From an uncultured bacterium (GTDB lineage: Bacteria > Bacteroidota > Bacteroidia > Chitinophagales > CAIOSU01), in NCBI GenBank assembly GCA_903861055.1, contig CAIOSU010000114.1:1-7085 (forward strand): a stretch of DNA of 7,085 nt, given 5' to 3'. This document shows positions 1 to 5,820 of this stretch, in pieces (positions within the stretch are counted from its first letter, which is position 1; each line of letters begins with the position of its first letter). The notes beneath the pieces are model-generated. The model worked only from the letters and a program-made list of their open reading frames with translations, was not told the origin of the DNA and did no database searches. A program made the translations under genes and the position numbers.

Positions 1-1
1 C

Positions 2-1513
2 GTACCCTCGTCGTTTCTCAAAAACCTTTCCGTTGAGCAGTATGCTTCGTTTCAAGAGCATTTGTACATGTTTCCAGGTTTTTATGGCGATATAAGGCTG
101 GTGCGTAAATATCCCCAACACTCGGCAGCCCATGTATTGGGTTACACTGGCGAGATAAGCCAAAAAAAGCTTGATGCCCAAAGCTATTATAAATCGGGCG
201 ACTATATAGGCATTAGCGGCCTAGAAGCTACTTACGAGCCCTTTTTAAGAGGCCACAAAGGCAGTAAGCTAATACTGGTAGATAAGTTTAATAGAGAGCA
301 GGGCTCTTTTAAGGATGGCATATATGATACCGCAGCCATTTCGGGGCACAACCTCACCGTCACGCTCGATATTGAACTGCAAGTATATGCTGAGCAGCTT
401 ATGCAAAACAAGCGTGGCTGTGTAGTAGCCATTGAGCCCTCTACGGGCGAAATATTGGTTATGGTAAGTGCACCCAGCTACGACCCAAACCTACTAACAG
501 GCAGGCAGCGGGGCAACAACTATGTAATGTTGCAAAAAGACACACTAAAACCATTGTTTAACCGGGCAATTTCTGGAGGCTCTTATCCTCCCGGGTCAAC
601 GTTTAAGTCCATTATGGCATTAATGGGCCTGCAAGAAGGCACGTTACAGCCATCCGATGTTTACCCATGCTTTGGTGGCTTCAGGTTAGGCTCGCATACG
701 GTGGGTTGCCATGACCACGCGCAATTAACAGATCTTTCGTCGGCAATACAGCACTCTTGCAATGCCTATTTTTGCTACGTATTCAAAAACATAATTGATC
801 AAAGCAAATTTGCAACCTCAGATGAGGCCCTTGCTAAATGGGATAGCTACTTATACAGCTTTGGCCTGGGCAATAAATTGGGTGTAGATATACCTGGCGA
901 AAACTCAGGGCATGTGCCTACACCTAAGTACTACAATAACATTTATCAAAAGGGCCATTGGAAATCATCAACCATTATCTCTTTAGCTATAGGGCAGGGT
1001 GAGCTGGGTATTACGCCACTGCAAATGGCCAATATGACCTGCGCAATTGCTAATAGGGGCTATTATTTTACGCCGCACTTTGTGAAATTTATTGAAAACG
1101 ACACCACAAATTTCGTAAAACACTATTCTGGCAAAAATAAAACCAAGGTAGAGCAACGCTATTTTGACGAAGTAGTTGAAGGGCTATACCAAACCGTGCA
1201 AGCGGGTACAGGTCGCATTGCCCAAATTGAAGGCTATGAAGTTTGTGGCAAAACCGGAACCGTTGAAAACCCTCACGGAAAAGATCACTCTGCTTTTATA
1301 ACCTTTGCGCCAAAAGTAAACCCGCGCATTGTGGTACTTGCTTTTGTAGAAAACTCCGGTTTTGGGGCCACTTATGCCGCACCAATAGCCAGCTTGGTAA
1401 TGGAGAAATACCTAAACGATACCATTGCAGCCAATAGGCTGTTCCTAGAAAAACGCATGATAGAAACCGATCTGATTCATCCTAAAGTAATAAGCAGCAA
1501 TGAGGCGCCGTAG
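2..1513 (+). CDS. mrdA: Penicillin-binding protein 2, peptidoglycan D,D-transpeptidase (5' end outside window)
   Basis: Class B penicillin-binding protein that crosslinks peptidoglycan during cell elongation, acting in the periplasm and anchored to the inner membrane. The frame is open from base 2 with no start. The first visible codons read PSSFLKNLSVEQYASFQ and run into FPGFYGDIRLVRKYP and AAHVLGYTGE, typical of the PBP2 pedestal, so the TTG/ATG codons near 62-70 are internal and not starts. The transpeptidase domain follows with all three active-site motifs: STFK (Ser codon 596-598, fragment residue 199), SCN (755-763, residue 252) and KTGT (1250-1261, residue 417). About 503 residues are visible. 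From the usual family length of roughly 600 or more, the missing part should hold the N-terminal membrane helix and the start of the pedestal. The stop (TAG, 1511-1513) lies inside rodA, implying translational coupling. Assignment as PBP2 rather than PBP3/FtsI rests on the pedestal sequence and the rodA neighbour. Confidence 0.95.
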   Translation, partial: VPSSFLKNLSVEQYASFQEHLYMFPGFYGDIRLVRKYPQHSAAHVLGYTGEISQKKLDAQSYYKSGDYIGISGLEATYEPFLRGHKGSKLILVDKFNREQGSFKDGIYDTAAISGHNLTVTLDIELQVYAEQLMQNKRGCVVAIEPSTGEILVMVSAPSYDPNLLTGRQRGNNYVMLQKDTLKPLFNRAISGGSYPPGSTFKSIMALMGLQEGTLQPSDVYPCFGGFRLGSHTVGCHDHAQLTDLSSAIQHSCNAYFCYVFKNIIDQSKFATSDEALAKWDSYLYSFGLGNKLGVDIPGENSGHVPTPKYYNNIYQKGHWKSSTIISLAIGQGELGITPLQMANMTCAIANRGYYFTPHFVKFIENDTTNFVKHYSGKNKTKVEQRYFDEVVEGLYQTVQAGTGRIAQIEGYEVCGKTGTVENPHGKDHSAFITFAPKVNPRIVVLAFVENSGFGATYAAPIASLVMEKYLNDTIAANRLFLEKRMIETDLIHPKVISSNEAP

Positions 1514-2759
1514 CTTATGGGCAGATATGGATTGGTTGAGCGTATTGCTCTATGCCCTGCTGGTTTCAGTTGGTTGGATATCGATATATGCAGCCGATTT
1601 TGACGGTCTGCGCACCGGCATGTTCGACTTAAGCACCAGCCACGGCAAGCAGATACTTTGGGTAACCGTGGCCCTGGTTTTGGCCATTCTTATTGTCATC
1701 ATCGACAACAAATTCTACACCACGTTTGCCTACCTCATTTACGGGCTAGTTATGGTCATGCTCATCATGATTTTCTTTATCGGGTCTGAAGTAAAGGGCA
1801 ATAAATCGTGGTTTGTACTGGGGGGGTTCTCTATTCAGCCCTCCGAGTTTGCTAAGTTTGCCACGGCTTTGGCGGTGGCCAAATACCTCAGTTCGCAGGG
1901 TGCCAACATGAAATATTGGAGTACCCGTTTCATTGTCGGGGCCATTATTTTGCTACCCATGATGTTGATACTTTACCAAGGCGACGCTGGCTCTGCATTG
2001 GTGTTTTTATCTTTTGTGCTGGTGCTGTACCGCGAAGGTCTGTCATCGTGGGTGTTGGTGGGCGGTGGGTTGTTTGTTGCCCTATCGCTGCTATCCTTAG
2101 CTATCGAAGAAAAGCTATACTTGGCAGTGGGCATAGTGCTTGTAACGGCCGTTATTATTTATTTACTGCGAAAACACATACGCATTGCCATGCTGGTTGG
2201 GGCTATCGCGGTTAGCAGCATTGGATACATTTATGCCGTTAGCTATTTCTTTGGCAAGCTTAAACCGCACCAAAAAGACCGTATTGAGGTAGTGCTGGGT
2301 AAACTTGAAGATAAAAAAGGGGCTGGCTATAACCTCGACCAATCAAAAATTGCCATCGGTTCAGGCGGGTTTAGCGGTAAGGGGTTCCTTAATGGTACCC
2401 AAACCAAAGGCAACTTTGTGCCAGAGCAAACCACCGACTTTATATTCTGCACCGTAGGCGAAGAACATGGCTTTATTGGCACCATGATAGTACTAGGGCT
2501 TTTTATGGCCCTATTGGCCCGCATTGTATATATAAGCGAACGGCAGCGCAGCAAATTTACGCGCCTATACGGATACGGAGTAGCCAGCATTCTATTCTTT
2601 CACATTATCATCAACATCGGCATGACTATCGGCTTAGTGCCCGTTATTGGCATACCACTGCCATTCTTGAGTTACGGTGGCTCGTCTATTTTATCCTTTA
2701 CTATCCTCCTCTTTATACTACTTAAATTGGATAGTGATAGGTTAGCGGTGCTGCGGTAA
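1500..2759 (+). CDS. rodA: RodA, SEDS-family peptidoglycan glycosyltransferase of the elongasome
   Basis: Integral membrane protein of 419 residues that polymerises lipid II into glycan strands together with PBP2. It shows about ten hydrophobic segments and the SEDS landmarks in order: W104 with QPSEFAKF (113-120), YQGDAGSALVF (159-169, the family's PDxGTAL region), the large loop carrying GSGGFSGKGFLNGTQTKG (287-304), PEQTTDFIFCTVGEEHGF (308-325) and PLPFLSYGGSS (386-396). D313 in TDFIF matches the aspartate regarded as catalytic in the family. The ATG at 1500 overlaps the PBP2 stop by 14 bases. It is preferred over the ATG at 1527 because Bacteroidota RodA proteins commonly begin with a short basic stretch before DW and the first helix, as here (MRRRSLWADMDW). 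No promoter is visible between the genes. RodA is preferred over FtsW because of the PBP2 partner. A run of seven Gs (1820-1826) lies within the frame. Confidence 0.95.
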   Translation: MRRRSLWADMDWLSVLLYALLVSVGWISIYAADFDGLRTGMFDLSTSHGKQILWVTVALVLAILIVIIDNKFYTTFAYLIYGLVMVMLIMIFFIGSEVKGNKSWFVLGGFSIQPSEFAKFATALAVAKYLSSQGANMKYWSTRFIVGAIILLPMMLILYQGDAGSALVFLSFVLVLYREGLSSWVLVGGGLFVALSLLSLAIEEKLYLAVGIVLVTAVIIYLLRKHIRIAMLVGAIAVSSIGYIYAVSYFFGKLKPHQKDRIEVVLGKLEDKKGAGYNLDQSKIAIGSGGFSGKGFLNGTQTKGNFVPEQTTDFIFCTVGEEHGFIGTMIVLGLFMALLARIVYISERQRSKFTRLYGYGVASILFFHIIINIGMTIGLVPVIGIPLPFLSYGGSSILSFTILLFILLKLDSDRLAVLR

Positions 2760-2784
2760 AGCCTAGATATGTTGGGTATTGGGG

Positions 2785-2815
2785 TAGAGTAAGCTCTATT
2801 TAACCATCCCTTTTT
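2785..2815 (+). terminator. Possible weak terminator after rodA
   Basis: A 5-bp inverted repeat, TAGAG (2785-2789) and CTCTA (2794-2798) with a TAAG loop, begins 26 bases after the rodA stop. A run of five Ts follows at 2811-2815. The outer GGG (2782-2784) and CCC (2808-2810) could add pairs if the nine bases between CTCTA and CCC bulge out. The stem is short and its distance from the T-run is poor. It sits in the convergent gap where a terminator is expected, and that is the main support. Confidence 0.3.
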
Positions 2816-2840
2816 ATTACAAACCCGACTTAAACTTTAG

Positions 2841-3458
2841 TTACAAAATCCTCCTATACCTAGCGAAATGCGGCGCTATTGCTTTGGCCAATGATGATGG
2901 CTCTTCCGTTTCAGTAGTACTACTATGTTGCCTTTTCGATGGGTTATTTAAATCACGGCCGTTTCCTGATAATGAGGTGCTAGTATTAGCAGGCTTGGCG
3001 GCAATTCGTAAAGGCCCAAATATTCTCCTTTTGCGTTTGAGCCTGGATTTAGCCTCAGCCACTTCAATGGCTACTGCTGTTGTAGGAGTTGGGGTCGCTT
3101 CCGTTTCTTCCAAAAGGATCTCAACCATAGGGGTTTCTTCTGCGGGTGCTTCTGTTTCAACAAATCGCAGAACCGCTTGTGCCAGTGCTTCTGGCTCTGC
3201 TTCGGTCCCAGTTCCCTTATCTGTCTTTTTGGTTTGGCGCGCTACCTTATCCTTGCGTTCAAGCAACCAACAATAGCGCCGCCAATTGGGTTTACCCTCG
3301 GCTATTGCATTCAGCATGGTTAGTTTCTGTTGCAATGTTTTCGCCTTCAACAAACTAAATATGTCGTAAAAGGTCTCGGTGTTAGGGGTATCCAAAAGGT
3401 CGGCCGGCAAACAATAGGTTACCTGCTGGGCATAGGCCAGGTAATCGGAAATGGGCAA
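2841..3458 (-). CDS. Hypothetical protein, probably the 3' part of a nonsense-interrupted gene
   Basis: I do not recognise this protein. As drawn it has 205 residues from a TTG start at 3458. The N-terminal 75 residues look folded and helical (SDYLAYAQQ, FSLLKAKTLQQKLTMLNAI, NWRRYCWLLERKDK). Residues about 76-135 are rich in E, A, T and P and look like a disordered linker. A strongly basic patch follows (KSRLKRKRR, 137-145), then a polar Ser/Thr/Asn-rich stretch, and a short conserved-looking helix with basic end (SLAKAIAPHFARYRRIL). There is no signal peptide or membrane segment. The start is doubtful: there is no in-frame ATG before residue 48 (3317), and the frame is open for ten more codons upstream to a TAA at 3489-3491, beyond which coding appears to continue to an ATG at 3590. 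It converges on rodA and has the same orientation as glnS, 310 bases or more away. The plus-strand frames here look like its shadows. Confidence 0.55.
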   Translation of the reverse strand: MPISDYLAYAQQVTYCLPADLLDTPNTETFYDIFSLLKAKTLQQKLTMLNAIAEGKPNWRRYCWLLERKDKVARQTKKTDKGTGTEAEPEALAQAVLRFVETEAPAEETPMVEILLEETEATPTPTTAVAIEVAEAKSRLKRKRRIFGPLRIAAKPANTSTSLSGNGRDLNNPSKRQHSSTTETEEPSSLAKAIAPHFARYRRIL

Positions 3459-3488
3459 TCGGTGCTCTTGGGGGCAGTTTTGGTTGGC

Positions 3489-3590
3489 TTAAAAGAGAAT
3501 CTCCTCTTCGGTAAGGGCAACTGCAGCAACACCGCCGTTCAGTAATTCGCGTAGAGATGCAAGAAACAAGGTAGGGTTGAATAAGGACAT
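3489..3590 (-). CDS. 33-codon ORF, probably the severed N-terminus of the adjacent hypothetical gene
   Basis: This ORF reads MSLFNPTLFLASLRELLNGG then VAAVALTEEEILF and stops at TAA. It is in the same frame as the downstream 205-residue ORF (3590 minus 3458 is 132, or 44 codons). The ATG at 3590 is the first start after an upstream in-frame TAA at 3612-3614, so it is a natural gene start. The sequence looks like an amphipathic helix followed by an acidic turn. The eleven codons after the stop (ANQNCPQEHRL) carry on plausibly into the next ORF, so I read this as the 5' end of one gene with a premature stop. A genuine 33-residue protein translated ahead of a TTG-started gene is the alternative. 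Confidence 0.4.
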   Translation of the reverse strand: MSLFNPTLFLASLRELLNGGVAAVALTEEEILF

Positions 3591-3900
3591 AAAAAGTATG
3601 GGTTTAGCAATTTAGTAGCGGTACAGAAAACAATCAACCGCAATAGCACAGCTGCCATAGACACTGGCGGCCATAGCTAATAAACTATATTTATAAATAA
3701 CGGAATAGTTTTTAAATTTTGCAAGTACTTACATCAAATTTGTTTCCCCTAAAATTGCAAAAGACTGTAAATGAGGAACAAAAAAAACAGAAAGCCGCCA
3801 AAGCCCGTTCTTTGATGAGGTAAACAAAAGGATTTAGGTACCCAGAAAAAAATCTTTTCCGGTATAGCAAATCCGAACACCAATAACAATCAATTACAAA
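3591..3900. other. AT-rich intergenic region between glnS and the hypothetical gene
   Basis: This is 310 bases between two minus-strand genes, with no convincing ORF or tRNA. It holds a hairpin near the glnS end (3842-3862, listed separately). It also holds a weaker CAAAG/CTTTG hairpin (3799-3814) that, read on the minus strand, lies ahead of a T8 run (A8 on plus, 3780-3787), and a GCCATAG direct repeat (3654-3660 and 3670-3676). I found no exact TAnnTTTG box on the minus strand, so a promoter for the downstream hypothetical gene cannot be pointed to. Confidence 0.5.
3842..3862 (-). terminator. Candidate hairpin terminator downstream of glnS
   Basis: Read on the minus strand, CCGGAAAA and TTTTCTGG form an 8-bp stem with a five-base GATTT loop, 38 bases past the glnS stop. 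One pair is G·U in the minus-strand RNA but would be an A·C mismatch in plus-strand RNA, so the fold favours minus transcription. The stem is AU-rich, and the T-run lies inside the hairpin rather than after it. The flanking sequence has only short T clusters, so it is not a classical intrinsic terminator. Confidence 0.3.
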
Positions 3901-5559
3901 CTACTTACTGGCTTTGGCCCAAGTATCTTTAAGAGTAACCGTTCGATTGAACACCAAATGTTTACCGCTAGAATCTTTATCGAAGGCAAAATAGCCCTTG
4001 CGCATAAACTGGTACCTATCGGTGGCTTTATCATCCAGCAAAGCAGGTTCGGCCAATGCATTTTCTATTACCTGCAAGCTATCGGGGTTCAATAAGGTTC
4101 TAAAATCTTCGTCCGATGCGCCTACGTTCTCAATATTAAATAGACGGTCGTACTCACGAATGGTCACTGGCACGGCATGCACTGCGCTTACATAGTGCAA
4201 GGTGCCTTGTGCTTTAATACCACTAGTGTCTTCGCCACTGCGGCTCTCAGGCACATAGGTGCAATGCACTTCGGTTATGTTGCCTTGCTCGTCCTTTAAT
4301 ACCGATTCGCCTTTAATTATGTAGCCAGCCTTTAAGCGCACATAATTGCCTATGCTCAAACGGAAGAACTTCTTCGGAGGGTCTTCCATAAAATCATCTT
4401 GCTCAATGTATAGCTCGCCGCTAAAAGGCACTAGGCGCGTTCCTGATGATTCGTCTTCAGGGTTGTTCTCGCTCTCAATCATATCCACCTTGCCAGCAGG
4501 CCAGTTGGTTATCACTACCTTCAACGGATTGAACACCACCATGCGGCGCAGAGCAGTCTTGTTCAAATCCTCGCGGATACAGAACTCCAACAACGACACA
4601 TCAATCAAGTTTTCGCGTTGCGCCACACCAATTTTATCTGCAAACATGCGAATGGATGCTGGGGTATAGCCTCGCCTGCGCAGACCAGAAATGGTAGGCA
4701 TACGCGGGTCGTCCCAGCCAGTTACGTGCTTTTCGTTTACCAATTGTAGCAACTTGCGCTTGCTCATTACGGTATAGGTAAGGTTTAGACGCGCAAACTC
4801 ATATTGCGTTGATGGAAACAAAGCAAGTTGCTCAATAAACCAATTGTACAAAGGCCTATGGCTGCTAAACTCTAAGGTGCAGATAGAATGGGTTATGTGC
4901 TCAATGGCATCGCTTTGCCCATGTGCAAAATCGTACATCGGGTATATGCACCACTTATCACCCGTACGATGGTGGTGCGCAAACTTGATGCGGTACATAA
5001 GCGGGTCGCGCATTTGCATGTTCGGCGACGCCATATCAACCTTCGCGCGCAAGGTGCGGCTACCCTCTTTAAACTCGCCATTTTTCATGCGCTCAAAAAG
5101 GTCTAGGTTTTCCTCAACGCTGCGGCTGCGGCTTGGGCTGTTGGTGCCCGGCTCAGTAGGTGTGCCCTTCATAGCAGCTATCTCTTCAGCGCTGGCATCC
5201 TCCACATACGCCAAGCCTTTCTTAATCAACTCAACAGCAAAGGCATATAATTGGTCAAAATAGTCGCTGGCATAAAACTCATCGGTCCATTCAAAACCCA
5301 ACCATTTAATGTCGTTTTTAATACTTTCTACGTACTCGGTATCCTCGGTTACGGGGTTGGTATCGTCAAAGCGCAGATTGGTTTTGCCATTATAGCGTTT
5401 AGCCAAACCAAAGTTGAGGCAAATAGACTTAGCGTGCCCAATATGCAGGTAGCCGTTAGGCTCAGGCGGAAAACGGGTAAGCACTGTTTGGTGCTTGCCC
5501 GATGCTAGATCTTTGGCAACTATCTCCTCTAAAAAATTAAGTGGTTTGGCCTCTTCCAT
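3901..5559 (-). CDS. glnS: Glutaminyl-tRNA synthetase
   Basis: Class I aminoacyl-tRNA synthetase that joins glutamine to tRNA-Gln in the cytoplasm, using ATP. Its 552 residues match the roughly 554 of the E. coli enzyme. The Rossmann catalytic domain opens with PPEPNGYLHIGHAKSICLNF, where the HIGH motif is residues 39-42. It continues with RFDDTNP (63-69; D66 corresponds to the glutamine-recognition region) and YPMYDF (206-211, around the E. coli Tyr211 site). THSICTLEF (223-231) and VMSKRKL (264-270, the KMSKS loop) follow. GWDDPRMPTISGLRRRGYTP (281-300) is diagnostic for GlnRS over bacterial GluRS. The C-terminal part is the beta-barrel anticodon-binding region. The ATG at 5559 gives a short leader (MEEAKPLNFLEEIV) as expected. 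There is no clear Shine-Dalgarno. A candidate -7 box lies about 22 bases upstream. Many bacteria lack GlnRS and use GatCAB, so its presence is informative about the host. Confidence 0.97.
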   Translation of the reverse strand: MEEAKPLNFLEEIVAKDLASGKHQTVLTRFPPEPNGYLHIGHAKSICLNFGLAKRYNGKTNLRFDDTNPVTEDTEYVESIKNDIKWLGFEWTDEFYASDYFDQLYAFAVELIKKGLAYVEDASAEEIAAMKGTPTEPGTNSPSRSRSVEENLDLFERMKNGEFKEGSRTLRAKVDMASPNMQMRDPLMYRIKFAHHHRTGDKWCIYPMYDFAHGQSDAIEHITHSICTLEFSSHRPLYNWFIEQLALFPSTQYEFARLNLTYTVMSKRKLLQLVNEKHVTGWDDPRMPTISGLRRRGYTPASIRMFADKIGVAQRENLIDVSLLEFCIREDLNKTALRRMVVFNPLKVVITNWPAGKVDMIESENNPEDESSGTRLVPFSGELYIEQDDFMEDPPKKFFRLSIGNYVRLKAGYIIKGESVLKDEQGNITEVHCTYVPESRSGEDTSGIKAQGTLHYVSAVHAVPVTIREYDRLFNIENVGASDEDFRTLLNPDSLQVIENALAEPALLDDKATDRYQFMRKGYFAFDKDSSGKHLVFNRTVTLKDTWAKASK

Positions 5560-5581
5560 GGTGCTATACGTTATAATGCTG

Positions 5582-5589
5582 CAAAGTTA
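5582..5589 (-). promoter_or_regulatory. Candidate -7 promoter box for glnS
   Basis: The minus strand reads TAACTTTG here, an exact match to the Bacteroidota -7 consensus TAnnTTTG, with its 3' end 22 bases before the glnS ATG. Transcription would begin close to position 5576 and give a very short leader. No TTG is found at the usual 19-base spacing upstream, so this is a one-box match and weaker than the icd promoter. Confidence 0.5.
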
Positions 5590-5652
5590 ACACAAAACCC
5601 TTGTAGCGCCGTATCGAACTTTGAGAAGGGTATTTTTTGTTAGAACGGTTTG

Positions 5653-5672
5653 GGTAAAAAGTACTATTTACC
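5653..5672. promoter_or_regulatory. 20-bp near-palindrome between divergent glnS and icd promoters
   Basis: GGTAAA-A-AGTACT-A-TTTACC is symmetric at 18 of 20 positions, the only breaks being the symmetric A/A pair. It lies between the two outward-facing -7 boxes, about 63 bases from the glnS box and 62 bases from the icd -33 element. An overlapping second inverted repeat flanks it: CGGTTTGGGT (5646-5655) and ACCCTAACCG (5677-5686), nine of ten positions paired. The position and dyad symmetry suit a binding site for a dimeric regulator, but no regulator is identified. Confidence 0.35.
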
Positions 5673-5734
5673 ACTAACCCTAACCGCCTTCACATCAATT
5701 AACGCTATATTAAACCAACCACCCTTCAAAATAA

Positions 5735-5764
5735 TTGGCTAAAACCGCTAAAAGGTTAACTTTG
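5735..5764 (+). promoter_or_regulatory. icd promoter, Bacteroidota primary-sigma type
   Basis: TTG (5735-5737), a 19-base spacer and TAACTTTG (5757-5764) match the Bacteroidota -33/-7 consensus TTG-N19-TAnnTTTG exactly in both elements and spacing. The start of transcription is expected near 5769-5772, leaving a leader of about 50 bases before the icd ATG. The spacer contains a direct repeat, GCTAAAA at 5738-5744 and 5747-5753. Confidence 0.75.
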
Positions 5765-5775
5765 TGTAGTTTCGG

Positions 5776-5789
5776 CTGTTTCGAAACAG
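5776..5789. promoter_or_regulatory. Perfect 14-bp palindrome in the predicted icd leader
   Basis: CTGTTTCGAAACAG is its own reverse complement. It begins about 12 bases after the icd -7 box, so it would cover roughly +5 to +20 of the transcript. As DNA it could be an operator just downstream of the start. As RNA it could form a 5-bp stem with a UCGA loop. A direct repeat GTTTCG (5769-5774 and 5778-5783) overlaps its left half. Confidence 0.4.
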
Positions 5790-5820
5790 ATTGATAATGA
5801 ACCCCACAAAATAGCTTTAT

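Noticed and set aside
62..70. Possible PBP2 starts (TTG at 62, ATG at 68)
   Set aside because: The frame is open back to base 2 and the upstream codons encode recognisable PBP2 pedestal sequence, so the gene is cut by the window edge and these codons are internal.
1916..2215. 99-residue ORF in another frame of rodA
   Set aside because: It is contained in the rodA coding region, whose own frame carries the family motifs.
2884..3276. 130-residue plus-strand ORF opposite the hypothetical gene
   Set aside because: Its translation is a low-complexity run of V, S, A and L typical of an antisense shadow. The minus frame has a more protein-like composition and longer continuity.
3489..3491. Recoded stop (selenocysteine or pyrrolysine) in the split gene
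   Set aside because: The codon is TAA, whereas known recoding of this kind uses TGA or TAG. The small AAGAG/CTCTT hairpin just before it is weak.
3654..3676. GCCATAG direct repeat as a mobile-element or attachment-site trace
   Set aside because: There are only two seven-base copies 16 bases apart, with no integrase, transposase or inverted ends nearby.
3701..3745. Promoter in the 3591-3900 gap
   Set aside because: The region is AT-rich with near matches such as TAAATTTTG and the CAAATTTG palindrome, but none fits TAnnTTTG with a correctly spaced TTG on the minus strand.
4844..5263. 139-residue plus-strand ORF within glnS
   Set aside because: It is fully antisense to highly conserved GlnRS motifs, so it is explained as a shadow.
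3901..5559. Glutamyl-tRNA synthetase instead of glutaminyl-tRNA synthetase
   Set aside because: The GWDDPRMPT and VMSKRKL segments, the length of 552 and the C-terminal beta-barrel region follow GlnRS. Bacterial GluRS has a different helical C-terminus.
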